Assembly: GCA_028015205.1 (NCBI GenBank)
Contig: CM051510.1
Coordinates: forward strand, 31,310,580-31,374,579
Length of the DNA: 64,000 bases
Direction: 5' to 3'
Source: Mytilisepta virgata
Lineage: Eukaryota; Mollusca; Bivalvia; Mytilida; Mytilidae
The notes under the pieces were generated by a model that saw only the letters and a list, made by a program, of their open reading frames with translations, had not been told where the DNA came from and made no database searches. The first letter of the stretch is position 1. Every line of letters begins with the position of its first letter. The position numbers and the translations under genes were made by a program. Below, piece after piece: positions 12,000 through 23,489 of this stretch.

Positions 12000-12258
12000 A
12001 TGGAATATGTTTGTTTGTTTATTTGGTGTTTTACGCAGGTTTTCATTACATTTGGCCATTTCGAGGCGACCAGTGTTTATTGGTGGCGGAAGCCGGAATA
12101 CCCGGAGAGAACTACCGAACTTCAGTAGGAAAATTGGCAATCCTTGTCTATTAAGATCGGAGTCAAACACAGCCCGCCACAGGTGAGATTCGAACTCACA
12201 ACCCCAGTGTTGACAGGCTAGACGAACTACCTAGACCACTCGGCCATCGAGGCCCCTA
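12000..12258 (-). mobile_element. tRNA-derived SINE with a conserved central domain
   Basis: On the minus strand the head has A-box TGGCCGAGTGG (12236-12246) and B-box GAGTTCGAATCTC (about 12184-12197). The body follows with TCTCTCCGGGTATTCCGGCT and ends in AAAACCTGCGTAAAACACCAA next to an AAAC-rich tail. Conserved-centre SINEs with this CTCCGGG..TTCCGGCTTCC phrase are known across bivalves and other invertebrates. The boxes are good, so this copy may have been transcribed in the past. Confidence 0.78.
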
Positions 12259-13337
12259 TGGAATATGATTTGCCTAAACGAAAACTGAATTTATCAGCAA
12301 TGTTTTGGTATTTCCGTTACCAAATACGACATTTGATTACAATGAGCAACAAGATGGTTGTCACATAAAAGAATTGAACTTCTTGTCACTCAGCCCAACC
12401 TGAATAGACACATTATCCCCTGAGTATTTGGTCGCTTCCAGGAAAAAAATTGTTTGTCCTCATTTGTTGATTGGTCGATGGAATTGTCTCGATGTTTTTC
12501 GAAGATTACGTTATACCAGTATCCCGTTTGTATTCATCATTTTATATAATGTAAATGTAAAGGAATAATATCACTGGCATCTCCAAAGTGAACAGACCTA
12601 AACAATAGTCATCTAAGGACTCAACACAATATTCAAATGCAATGGGAACTCTAACATAGAGATATTGTAAGACAGCTAATACACTGATACCTCTGCTCCA
12701 AAATATCGAGCAGAAATGATATGAAGTAAAATTATCTCCCCTATTAGATGTCAGATTGGAATGCACATAATCATTTGTTGTAACAGATGTAGCATTGTGT
12801 GAAGTTTCAATGAATTCCGCCGAACCATTTATGCAAATTTATGATTAAATTTCAATCATCTTTCATTCAAGATCTTTGATAGCAGTTATTTTGCTTCATG
12901 CATATCTTTATCTGATGTTTTACTGAATTATTGTGATTTTCATTGACATCTATTCTACAGTTTAGGAGATGTGCTTGCTTGCAAGATTCGCTGACAGACA
13001 GATTGGCAAGGTGATTCCTGTATACCCCTTCCCGGTGTTTATAAGCAAGATCAGCAAAGAAATACAGACGCGGTCAGTTAGAGGGCATCCTTTCTAATAA
13101 AAAAAATACAACTTAAATAAAACAATTGTGAAATTAGAGATTGATTTATTTATAGAATGATTGCATACCATCAGTGGCTGTTCAATAAGGTTTAAGAATA
13201 TTTCATGTTCATCAATTTAGTCCTCCAATTTGTAAGAAAATTTAAGAAAAAAATGTTCATATATTTCAAGCTTTTGGATAATGGTTCAGTGTCGGAAATA
13301 GATACATGTATAGATTCTACAACGTTGACCAGTTGAT

Positions 13338-13460
13338 TATGAAATTTATCAAGTTGTGAACTCGAGAAAATTAGATTTTCGTTTTTAAACTGCGAGGCTT
13401 GTTCGAGTTTAAAAAAATGAAAATCTAATTATCAAGAGTGGATACATTTGATAATTAACG
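13338..13460. mobile_element. Foldback (palindromic) element
   Basis: Imperfect inverted arms of about 55 bp surround a short centre near TGCGAGGCTTGTTCG. The arm core AAATTAGATTTTCRTTTTT reads in both directions. No terminal duplication was confirmed. Confidence 0.6.
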
Positions 13461-13956
13461 CATCAAGAGTTTGGGAATCTTTTCTCTAATGACAATGTAA
13501 AACTCCGAGAGGTCTTCCGAACGTTTTTGGCGGGAAATTTCAAGAGTGTGGTCAGAATTTATCAAACGGGTCAAGAGATGTATAAATGCGCACAGAATAA
13601 GAGAATATTCAATAATAAATTTGGATCTACAAAAAATTTATTTCACAATACAGTGAAGAATTTGCAATATATTATCAATGCACCTAAGAAAGATACATGC
13701 AATGTTGATCTCAGAATAATTAAAGTTTAATTAGTATGTAGAGACTCGCCTCGAAATTAAAAAAAAATATCAAACGATGGTTAAATAAATTTTATCTTTG
13801 CATAAATGCTTTTCACCTCTCTCTCTTTGTATGACTTACATGTAGATTTCCCTCTAAAAAAGAAACACAATTCAATAATTGCTAGAAACATTTATTTCCT
13901 GCAATTATTTGTTGAAAGCTCCAAGGGTGCAAGATATTTTGTATATTGAATGGTAT

Positions 13957-14028
13957 AATAAAACGTATCACAAAATACCGAAATAAATTTGATCCACTTT
14001 TTGGCCATTTCGTTGATTGACAACTCAT
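13957..14028 (+). repeat. 72-bp dispersed repeat, copy 1 of 2
   Basis: AATAAAACGTATCACAAAAT and the following bases to GACAACTC match 19779-19851 at most positions. One copy lies upstream of the claudin-like gene, the other in its second intron. The function is unknown. Confidence 0.7.
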
Positions 14029-14284
14029 CTATTTATTTTGTACAAAAAACCGTAATTAGTCCGAATCTGTAAAAAACATGTTAAAACTCAATTTAGTCCT
14101 CCAATTTCTAAATACAATACACCCTATTTATATAGAAGCAACGTACCGTTTACATGTAAATGACTTTTTGTATGAATATTTAGACACATCGTATCGTTTA
14201 CATTTAAATGTACAAAGAATGTATTTTTAAAACTGTTGTGCCCTACTTTAAGGAATCTCTTCTTTCGTGTTAATACAAGAAAAA

Positions 14285-17200
14285 ATGGTTTTAGAAGGCG
14301 TATCGAAATTTTCTATTATTTCCGCAATTATAACATCAGTTGCATTTTTATTCCATCTTATTGGATTTGCAACTGCAAACTGGATTAAAGTAAATGACAA
14401 TAATTACTATGGATTGTGGTATATTTGTGTAAGAATAGTGCAGCGTGGATTTTTCCTTGACAGCTGCGGCCCGTATGAACAGCTATCAGGTATGTTAAGC
14501 TAGAAGAGTTTCCTTCTAGATTCCTTCTGTGACTAGTTTATTGTTTGTATACTTATTGTTTAAGAATCTTCGTCCCAATGTTTATCATGTAAATATTTAT
14601 ACGAACTTATTATAATCACAAATTATGGTGAAGAACTGTAAAAGTTTACAACCAATAAAGAATCTGAATTGTTTATCTATAGTCTTGTTCAGATATCTCG
14701 TAGATTGATTTGAATGAGTTTTCTGTAAACAGTATTTAGCCCATTGAATTTACATTGATTGCTTAATATGGCAGATACCTAGTCTTTCTCAATTGACTGC
14801 GGAAGTAATTCAAAAGATCACACTTTCGACGAGTAGCGCAAGAACTGAATTATTACATGCATAAGTAAAAATTACATATTTTCTATTATTGGTTTTCTAA
14901 TTAAAAGTCTTAGCTTCTTTATTATTTGGGACGACCTTCACTTCAAGTCACTAATCAAGGTCACACTGATTAGAAAATTTTCTTCTGCGCAGTTTGTTGT
15001 CGGTTTTTAAAGACATCATCCAAGTCATCACGGTACTTTATTTAAACTCCAATTCAATCTTATATTTACGGATATTTTGCAACTTATTTTTTAAAGTCTA
15101 AATTATAAATAAAATGAAAAATATGTAGTTAGGGAGCAACCATTTGATTTTTATGGGGCCTAGGATAAATATTGAAATAAAAAGGCAGGACCAGGATTTT
15201 GGAAAAAAGGCAGGATCACTTTAGGTGAGAAAAAAATGCAGGACCTGTGTCAATCAGTACTTTTTTTTGGTTTAAGTGAAAATAAAAATTTGGGCCGCAA
15301 TTGCGGTTGAAAAAAAATCCAGGACCAAAATGTGGACGAAAAAAATAGGCATGATCAAACATTTGACCCTAGCCCCCATAACAATCAAATGGTTGCTCCC
15401 TTAATAATTTAACGTAAATGCAGTACTGCTTTTACCATAAACTTGCATTGCAATGAAGCCAAGCGTGACTGGAAGTTGTCATAGGTGACGTACATGTTTG
15501 ATTATTGAATAAAATTACAATTAATAAAGATAGTAGGTGACAACAGGAAAGCTCATTTGGTAAAAATATACGTCGACAGCAAATTAAACCAACAAATCCT
15601 TCCAAAAAACCTGAAACAAAAGTACAAACAAAATGTTCTTAAATTGGTATTTCCATATAAAGCCTTATGTCGTATTGACTCGAGGTCAGCCTATACAGCT
15701 GATCGTGGCCATGGACCAATACGACTGAACGACATTATAAGGCTTTATATACAAGTGAAAGACGCCAATTTTATGACATCTTTATAAACCACTGACTGCA
15801 AATTACAGTAAGTATTTTAGTGTTCTTTGTAGTGTAACAGTAGAGCATGATTTGTCTCCCAAAATTACCTACCGCACCAACCGGGGATCGAACCCGGAAC
15901 CTTTGATTCAGTAGTCCACCGCTCTACCAACTGAGCTAAAGGAGTACTCCACTAGCGCAGCTAATGGAGGGTGGTTATAAACCTGTTACGGTTCTATAAC
16001 TTCTATATTTATCGAGGGAAGCCCGTTACACTTCCCCCACCTCAAGAGTCATCGTCCTACGATGACGATATCCAACTTCAACCCTTTTGCCAACTAGCCC
16101 TTTTTGACAATCGTGGGTTTTTTTAGTTGGGCGCCAATGTAACAGTAGAGCATGATTTGTCTCCCAAAATTACCTACCGCACCAACCGGGGATCGAACCC
16201 GGAACCTTTGGTTCAGTAGTCCACCGCTCTACCAACTGAGCTAAAGGAGTACTCCACTAGCGCAGCTAATGGAGGGTGGTTATAAACCTGTTACGGTTCT
16301 ATAACTTCTATATTTATCGAGGGAAGCCCGTTACAGTAGTAATAACTATGCGGCAAAATTAGCGTTAAGGTTTTTATTTTTTTCAACGGAAACAAAACAT
16401 AGATCTATTTTTCTTTGGAGAACTGGAAAGTTGATAAAGGATTTAAAAAAATCTCCTGCTATATTAGATGGTTTATTTTTACTGTATTTTAAGCCATTGG
16501 TTAGTAAAAGTAAATTACAATATTTGTCGTATACTCAAAATCAAACTCTGCTTTATGGTTAATATATGATTTGAATATAACACTAAAAGGAAGTAAACTT
16601 TTACAACGAGGAACCAGATTGAGTTATCTTTTCCTAACCAATGTAGGAAAGGGAGATAACTAAATTCTCTCCCTTTTGACCTGAGGCTAAAAGGGAGACA
16701 AATTTATCATCTCCCTTACCTACATTGGTTAGGAAAAGATAACTCACTCTGGTTTCTCATTAAATCGAGCACATTCTGACCTGCTATCTACATTATGTAC
16801 CGTCCAATCAAACGTTTTCAGTTCTCGAAACCGGTCACCTTGATGATAATCATACTGTATTGGCTTCCATAGTATGTTTTATACACCAGAGTAGTCAGGA
16901 TATGTAAGGAGGAGAATTGGGTACCCTTAAAACCGGCTTGGCCTCACCAGTGTTCAGTGTCTGTACCAATTCAGACTATCGTGACTCACTGTTGTGTTTA
17001 TGTTTGTGTTTTGTGCTCTTTTATGTTATTTTTTGTCCGGGGTTCTGCCTGTTGGGTAGCGTTGATTGGTTGGATGTCGACCTTTCCTGTGATTTATTTA
17101 GTTACAATAAATAAAAAACGTACGCCCTATAGCAAGATATTGGAAGCCATTGAAGTACATGTAGGTCTTCAACAGTACGCTTTCAATTTATTAATCATGT

Positions 17201-20200
17201 ATATAATTGTATTCACTGATCAGTTTCAAAACAACAAGTTTTAGCTTGAAATTGGAAGAAAATAACCAAACAAAATAAATAGACAAATAGATTTTAGTAA
17301 ATGCACTAAAATTAACGACAGTTTCTTGTGTTTTTTCTTTGTGGATATAAGTAATTTTACTTTTGGCGAAAAACGGGCCTTTTTTGTTTACCACAATTTT
17401 AAAAAAGATTTAAAAGGTATATGGGGACAAGCTTTCCTCTCAAAATCCACAAATACGTATTGAAAACTCATAATATTTCACACGTTTACTCTATAAGTTA
17501 GATATCGCAAAATAAGAACAAAAATTGAAAGGGTCATTGAGGAAAAAAACATCTAAAACCATCTTGATTAAGTCATGTAGTTTCGAAAATAACAATGAAA
17601 AATCTACGATAGGTTAACAATAAGTAATGTTTGTAATCACTTTGTTAAGTATGACGGTGTAAGTTTCTTTATCGGTAATTTGAACATTATTCCTTTGATT
17701 TGTGGCGACCGATAAAGTCATGGTCAACGTACTGGACCATTTCAGAAATTTTTCGGGCCAGTACACCAGTTAACATGCGCTAACCGCCTAGGTCAATCGT
17801 ATCTAACGTAAACAATGACGCAACGTCAACATAGAAGAAGAAATTTATAAATCGCAGTTTTTTTTACAATGAAATGTCCAATTAAAAGTAATATTTCAAT
17901 TGAAATAAATATATTTTTTAGAATAAGATAAGTCCCAATTTACAATACAAAATATTTCCAAGATTTCAATCAGGAAATCGTCTGATAAAATAAAATAAAA
18001 ATAATAAAAAAAACCCATGCAACGAATCCTTACAGTGCAATCGTAAACGATAATTCACAGCCGTCCTACGATAATGACATCGATCTACCAACCTTTGATG
18101 TTCAATACACCGTACCGTCATTTTGTAATCCACAAAATATTCACAATATTTGAGGAACATATCAATTTCACGTTTACACTCTGTCGACCATTAACTGAAG
18201 TGAAGCGCGCGCTTTCCTTGAATGAATGACGTTTTACTTCTCAAATACGCCAAAAAAAAAGTAGTTCCACAAAAAGTCACTTATTTAACGAACAAATGAC
18301 ATTTTTATGTGACCTTTTCTATTTGTTTAGTGTAAATAACCGATAAACAAAATAAATGTCTTTTTGTTTTTTGATACTTTCTTTACCAGGAGTATTATCT
18401 GGCCCGACCTATCGGGCTTGCCAGATAATACCTCTGACAACGACAGTATGAAAACAAAAAGTCCTTTACAGTATTCTATATACATGTAGATAATATATCT
18501 ATACCACTAACCCCATATTTATAATTAACCTTTGTTCTACTTTACAGATTGGCTCCGGGCGGTACAGGCATTTGAAACATTGGCCTTTATCGCTTTAGTA
18601 GCAACACTTGTTATAATTGTTCTGAAATGGTTTGTGATGAAAGACAAGCGAATACTGGTCACCATAAAACTGATCCTACAAATCGGGACAGGTAAGCTAA
18701 TAATATTTTTTATCACTCGTTCGAATGAAAGTTCTAGTGTGCTAAACAGTCCGTCGGTCCCAGCAAGCGCGAAAATGGATCCAAGGCTTATTGCTGGATT
18801 GGCATTAAACGTCCTTGCACATATTAACTGGGTTATAGAATGGTTGTATATAGTTCGTGAATTTGCACACACATGTTTTTTGTCCCGAAGTTTATATATT
18901 TTGGCCCATATTTGTCTAATTTCTGGCATATCATAGGCTAAATTGTCGTCGCGTTCACGCAGGCACTTAATAGTCCGGAAACTACAGTTGAAGTCATTGG
19001 CAATAACTCTAGCGTCTTACCCAGCATGCAATCTTCGTATGGTCTGTTCTCTCTGTTATGGCCTCAAACGTGGCATCGCTTCGCTTTCAAAACTGATACT
19101 GGCAATCAAACAAAAGCAGATCCAACTGAAGACGGAAAATTCGAGTGTCTTCCAACACTCGACAAAAATCATTCATGTGACTAATGTTTAAATTATATGT
19201 AAATCAACAATATGCTTTAAATAGAACATTTTCTTTGTTTATTATAGGATTAAATACCATTTTGTATGAATTTATCGATGTGTAAACTCGGTCTTTTCAC
19301 TCACAAACTCAACATAAAGTCCTTCGGACCATAGGCCGAGTTTACACATCGATAAACACATACAAAATCGCAAATTCCCTGTTTTATATATGGAGTACAC
19401 TCTGACGTCTCAAAATTAACTATAGTTTATATAAAAATACTAAATTTTGTGCAAACTATTTAAAGTATATCTTTCTCTTGTATATACCTGCATTTATCTT
19501 TACCCGTTTTTAAGCGTATTGACATTTCAATTCGTGAGCTCGTTTTTGGTTATTAGTTCGGCTTTCAATATTTTGACTACAACTGACGAGTTATAGATCA
19601 ACGACATACTCATATATGGTGCATTAAACTGGTTTTATAGGATATGTATTCACAACTTTCTATTTCGTAATACAAAGCTGGCCTTTACAAAGATGAAGTA
19701 TTTTATAATTTACACCGCAAAGATTTTGTCACGAACGAACCTGTTAAAGGTAACTCCGAAAATCGTTTCTTGGACTCTAATAAAACGTATCACAAAATAC
19801 CGAAATACATTTGATGCACTGTATGGCCATTTCGTTGACTGACAACTCTTCAGCAGTGCTCAAGATCAAAATATTGGAAAACCGGTTAAAGATGTAACGA
19901 TGAATTAATAAGCACAACCATAAAAAATCCAAACAATTAAAACAAACAGGTATCCAAACTCAGCTATGTGTTACCTCTGCATCAAAAGAAAGAGCCTTAG
20001 AAATTTCTGGTAATTTTTGTAAATTTACATTAACTCGAAATGTGGTATCAGAGTTATAGTGCTACATGCAAATGTCTATAAATTCATTTAAGTTTTAAAA
20101 TGGGACCTGTACAGGAAAGTACAAAAGCAATATCTCAGATGCTAAATTTTATGCTAACAGGCTTACTGTGTGGCTTTTTACAACCCGCAAGTGGTTTTTT

Positions 20201-20993
20201 GGGAATATCTCAGATGCTCTTATAAATTTAAGTAAAAACTATTACACTACCTTTTATTTCAAGTAGCCGTAATGAATTATCATTTCCACTGCTAAAGTAT
20301 CCCTAATATTATGATGGAGATGTTTTCCTAATTTTCGTGTAAATTTCATAGATTTGTGCATCATATATGACGTCACCACAAATAAATGTGACGTTGCAGA
20401 TTATGTGAAAGTTCTGCTTTCGACAGTTTGATCCTTGTTGACTATCAAGACAGATCTAATTGTTATTTCAAACTTCTAGAATAGTCATGAAGTCCGGAGT
20501 TTTTCATCAAGAAATAAGTTGCAGACGTATGTGGGACACACAGTAGACTGGGAAACGTCAACATAAATAACAATTTATCTAACTTCTCTCTACTATGACT
20601 TTTGTTTTTATTTACACCGTCTTATTGTTGAAATGAAATTGTGCGGATTTTTCCAATTAGTGAATATCGTGTGATGACCACTAAATACGAAATGTTAACG
20701 TTATCTTCTTTATATTTAACCCCATATCCGTTTTTTCTCATATTTGAAAAAATGTTCTGGTGGAGATGACAGTAACCATCATAACGAACGTAATAAAATA
20801 ACTCTAAGCTTTAAATCATGTATATTTTTTGTTAATTTCAGTTGGAGCTATTATCCTTGGAGTTATAATTTTTGGTGCCGAATCGACTTCCTCTGATTAC
20901 GGATATTCCTTTGTGATGTGTATCTTAGCTGCTATAATTTGTCTACTTGCTGCTATATTCACATTCCTTGAAATGAGAGAAGGATCAACGTAA
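14285..20993 (+). CDS. Claudin/PMP22-type four-TM membrane protein, 3 exons
   Basis: Exons 14285-14489, 18548-18691 and 20842-20993 have clean GT-AG borders and join in frame (501 nt, 166 aa). Four hydrophobic segments lie at about residues 9-29, 76-98, 104-127 and 139-160. The first extracellular loop carries the claudin-family signature W33, GLW (43-45), C48 and C61, and TM2 opens with WLRAVQAF, typical of the claudin/PMP22/EMP/VAB-9 superfamily. Such proteins sit in the plasma membrane and help form cell contacts or regulate channels. The ATG at 14285 is the first in its exon and directly precedes TM1. The length is short for a vertebrate claudin (about 210 aa) but normal for invertebrate claudin-like proteins. 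The short tail ends EMREGST, without a clear PDZ motif. Intron 1 hosts a TRIM and several foldbacks. Confidence 0.88.
15136..15400. mobile_element. MITE of the GGGAGCAACC family, best copy, with TTA duplication
   Basis: Terminal inverted repeats of about 27 bp (GGGAGCAACCATTTGATT at the left, its inverse at the right) are flanked by TTA on both sides. The interior has repeats of AAAAAAGGCAGGAYC. Related copies lie at 1837-2055 and 7600-7831. There is no coding capacity. A 3-bp TTA duplication with short inverted repeats fits a cut-and-paste DNA-transposon derivative. Confidence 0.75.
15833..16030 (-). repeat. TRIM 3' LTR (minus-strand sense)
   Basis: 198 bp. In minus-strand sense it follows the polypurine tract. 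It has an internal tRNA-like unit at 15874-15945 and differs from the other LTR only inside that unit (TTTGATTCAG against TTTGGTTCAG in plus orientation). Confidence 0.92.
15874..15945 (-). ncRNA. tRNA-like Pol III unit inside the TRIM 3' LTR
   Basis: On the minus strand it has D-arm TAGCTCAGTTGGTAGAGC (A-box) and T-arm CCGGG-TTCGATC-CCCGG with B-box GGTTCGATCCC. Both arms pair fully. The acceptor stem pairs poorly (ACTCCTT with TTGGTGC) and the anticodon stem only in part, so no amino-acid identity is assigned. A TTTT run on the minus strand (15861-15864) could stop Pol III just after the unit. It is probably a captured tRNA promoter, not a working tRNA gene. Confidence 0.7.
16031..16137 (-). 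other. TRIM interior with primer-binding site and polypurine tract
   Basis: 107 bp. The primer-binding site TGGCGCCCAAC is at 16125-16135 (minus) and matches the 3' end of lysine tRNAs (GTTGGGCGCCA). The polypurine tract is at 16031-16043 (minus). No ORF. Confidence 0.88.
16138..16335 (-). repeat. TRIM 5' LTR (minus-strand sense)
   Basis: 198 bp, in minus-strand sense the upstream LTR, followed directly by the primer-binding site. It contains the second tRNA-like unit at 16179-16250. AT-rich CGATAAATATAG near its start could serve as a TATA-like element; this is speculative. Confidence 0.92.
16179..16250 (-). ncRNA. tRNA-like Pol III unit inside the TRIM 5' LTR
   Basis: Same as the unit at 15874-15945 apart from one base. 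Here the anticodon stem pairs slightly better (GG with CC). The boxes are intact and the orientation is the same as the retroelement. Confidence 0.7.
16611..16757. mobile_element. Foldback element with long, well-preserved arms
   Basis: Arms of about 45 bp (16613-16657 and the inverse at about 16708-16753) match at all but about two positions, core GAGTTATCTTTTCCTAACCA. An inner inverted pair (TCTCCCTTTTGACC / CTAAAAGGGAGA) makes a nested hairpin. It starts about 275 bp after the TRIM. Confidence 0.75.
18357..18464. mobile_element. Foldback element just upstream of claudin-like exon 2
   Basis: Inverted arms meet at CCCGACCTATCGGGC; the core GTATTATCTGGC pairs with GCCAGATAATAC, and the outer arms (CTTTTTGTTTT / AAAACAAAAAG) also pair. 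It ends 84 bp before the exon at 18548. Confidence 0.7.
19259..19368. mobile_element. Foldback element in claudin-like intron 2
   Basis: Arms of about 35 bp: ATTTTGTATG...TTTATCGATGTGTAAACTCGG at the left and the inverse ending CATACAAAAT at the right. The centre contains GTCCTTCGGACC, itself palindromic. Confidence 0.72.
19779..19851 (+). repeat. 72-bp dispersed repeat, copy 2 of 2
   Basis: Matches 13957-14028 with a few substitutions and lies in intron 2 of the claudin-like gene. Confidence 0.7.
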
Positions 20994-21383
20994 AGATGTA
21001 TATTGCTGCTGAAGATGCATAACGTCAACTTGAACTAAGGAATATATCAAAGATCAAAGACTTCTAAGTTATTACTGAACACTTTCAAAATCCCCCCCCC
21101 CCCAAAAAAAAAATCACAGTATTACATATGTCAATCTTCGAATTCAATTAAATTTTCCCTCCCTCATTTGGATAAGATAAGCCTATTAAATAAACCTCAT
21201 TATTACATTTCGTACTTTTATAGAAACAGTGTGTTTCAAAGTAGTCCATATTTTGTGATATTGCACAGTGAAAATTATATTGCATGGTGAACTATTTTTA
21301 GAAACTGGTGATTTCTAATTCATGCTCTTAAAAGTGAAATATAATAAAACAATTACAGGACTTCACAGTCGTGCAATATGTAT

Positions 21384-21545
21384 ATATTATCTGCATTTTG
21401 ACAGCTAGATATCGTAAAATATCATCCCGTGAGCCAGAATATGAAGTTTGGGACGAGTGAGCATAGCGAACGAGACCCAAGTCTTCATATTCTGTCGAGC
21501 GGGATGATATTTTACGATATCTAGCTGTCAAAATGCAGATAATAT
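21384..21545. mobile_element. Foldback element with about 70-bp arms
   Basis: Left arm ATTATCTGCATTTTGACAGC and onward is repeated inverted at the right, ending GCAGATAAT; within them GATATCGTAAAATATCATCC is perfectly inverted. The centre (GTGAGCATAGCGAACGAG) is unpaired. The stem arms are nearly perfect, so the copy is young. Confidence 0.8.
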
Positions 21546-22373
21546 TTTTATCATCTTAATTACTTATCTGAAACGTAAATATTTGTACACTTTCTAAATT
21601 CTCCTCAAATTATCGCGGGAAAAGTATGGATTCTTCATCGCAACGACAAGAAGTTTCCTGTTACCACGTACGTTGTTTACCATACCAATCAGTATATATA
21701 TGTCCTAAATGTTCATGTAAAATATCTTGTAAACGATATAAATACATACATTAGGGTGTATTTTCATTTTTTTAAAAAGAAAATCAGTATGGAAATCTTT
21801 GTTCATGATTTTCCGGGACTAAAGCACCCACTTTCAAACTTGCAACCCTATGACGTCATAGTCCGTCTCCATTGGCGAAACAACTTCTGACTAAAATATG
21901 CGCAACATAAAATAGTCACTCAACTTTAACCAAAGAGACGACATATTTAAACATCATTTAGTTGTATTAGTACTAATTCAGGCGAAAATATGGACATAAA
22001 AATATAAAGCGTACGTTTAATAAATTGTTTTAATCGCAAATAATGAAATCCAATGGAAAGAGCGGAAAGAAGTCCCAGCAGACATTATCAGCATCGAGGA
22101 AAGACACATTTTGTTGATGTCACTTTAAATTTATAAATTTCTTCATCATTCATTTAAATAAAACGCCATAATATAAAAAATGAGCACTAGATCTTGATAT
22201 ATTTATTAATATTTTGCAATTTTGAAAGTTATTTAATAAGTTCTAAGCTGCCAAACGTTGGGAGAATTTGTTGATAATGCCTGCTGACTGTTGATAACTC
22301 CTGCTCAGCCCACGTGCTTCTTGATACGAATTTTACGGAGCTGCTCAACAAGCTGATAGAATCGCAGGGAAGG

Positions 22374-22467
22374 ATGATAACATGTTTTATTGACCACTTT
22401 AAACAGTATTGCTCGCGGCCGTTGGCCTTGGGCAATATTGCTGTTAAGTGGTCCATAACATATGATA
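22374..22467. mobile_element. Foldback element
   Basis: Arms of about 38 bp, left GATAACATGTTTTATTGACC and right the inverse of it with changes (GGTCCATAACATATGAT), around a GC-rich centre CGGCCGTTGGCC. Confidence 0.65.
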
Positions 22468-23446
22468 TTGTACTCAGTAAACTGCCATAATTGTATATTA
22501 TAGCACAATGTCCAAAAACGTTGAAACCACAAACAGAAAATAATAGCAGAAAGGCATAGCGGGCTTTGCGCAGTGGAAATCCTTTTTGTCAATAAAAAAA
22601 AAACTGCCACTACACATTTTATTTCCTTTAGTCAAAATTGTGTATTGTATTATCTATAGAGATTATATAAGAGATTCAATTGATATTCATAGAGACTCAA
22701 TTATACCAAATCGCGACTTTTTTGCACGCTTTTATGTGGCTTTTGTACATGTATATGATATTACAATGCAGTACGTGTGGTAAAATATGACCAATTTACC
22801 AATCTGGGATCCAAAAATGTATTTTTCCCGCAACCATCCTTGATGTTTGTTCGCTCTCATTTGTTTTGGAAAAATATTCTTGATCATCATAATCTGTAAT
22901 CATTCTGACATTTTAAACATTCTTGAAGCTTGTAGGTTGTGTGCAGGTATTAATTGCAAAATAATTATTCATCATGAGGATATAGCTGATTGTTATTTGT
23001 AATGTAAAACCATCACTTTGTTTACCAAGAAAACATGTACGGAAGCATTTATGACATTCAGTAATTCATGGATTTTAGCAGATCATAGAATCGAAACAGA
23101 AACAGTCATAGTATTCGCATCCGAGGACAAACAAATTATCTACAGCGACCAGGTTACAATTGTTTATTTATTATGATATAAACGTTTAGGCTTCAAGACA
23201 TTAATAGCGTAAAGTGATAGTAGTCTGTGTTTCGGTTTCAACCCGAATACAAAGAGAATCTTTGATATTCATATCGATTAAATTATACAGACGGGTACCA
23301 TTTTTATCAGATTTATGTAGATTATGGATTAAATGAATTCTTTTTCTTTCTAAAGCATTTTTTGAATTTTTGAAATGGTATATATATATATCACATCGTT
23401 CGTGTGACGTTGTCTTCATGATCATTTATTTAGTACAAAATGTATT

Positions 23447-23448
<2 letters not shown>

Positions 23449-23484
<36 letters not shown>
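23449..23484 (+). repeat. (GA)n microsatellite
   Basis: About 18 uninterrupted GA units. Confidence 0.95.

Positions 23485-23489
<5 letters not shown>

Larger units (their letters stand above)
15833..16335 (-). mobile_element. Complete TRIM (miniature LTR retrotransposon) with tRNA-like units in its LTRs
   Basis: Two direct repeats of 198 bp (15833-16030 and 16138-16335) differ at one position. They begin TGTAAC and end GTTACA and flank a 107-bp interior. GTAG lies directly outside both ends (15829-15832, 16336-16339) as a 4-bp target duplication. Read on the minus strand, the interior begins two bases after the LTR with TGGCGCCCAAC, the complement of a tRNA-Lys 3' end, and finishes at the other LTR with the purine tract GAGGTGGGGGAAG. 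All LTR-retrotransposon landmarks are present but there is no coding space, which defines a TRIM. The near-identity of the LTRs points to a recent insertion. Confidence 0.93.
20994..23448. other. Downstream region of the claudin-like gene
   Basis: A polyadenylation hexamer AATAAA is at 21189-21194, about 200 bp after the stop. Two foldbacks (21384-21545, 22374-22467) follow. The rest is AT-rich without a supported gene. Confidence 0.5.

Noticed and set aside
13527..13730. 67-codon plus-strand frame upstream of the claudin-like gene
   Set aside because: AT-rich, low-complexity composition, no domain, no splice context.
15874..16250. Two tandem tRNA genes
   Set aside because: Both lie at the same place inside identical LTRs, and their acceptor stems do not pair; they belong to the TRIM.
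18532..18936. Open frames of 130-134 codons on both strands
   Set aside because: The plus-strand frame is exon 2 of the claudin-like gene reading on into its intron; the minus-strand frame is its shadow.
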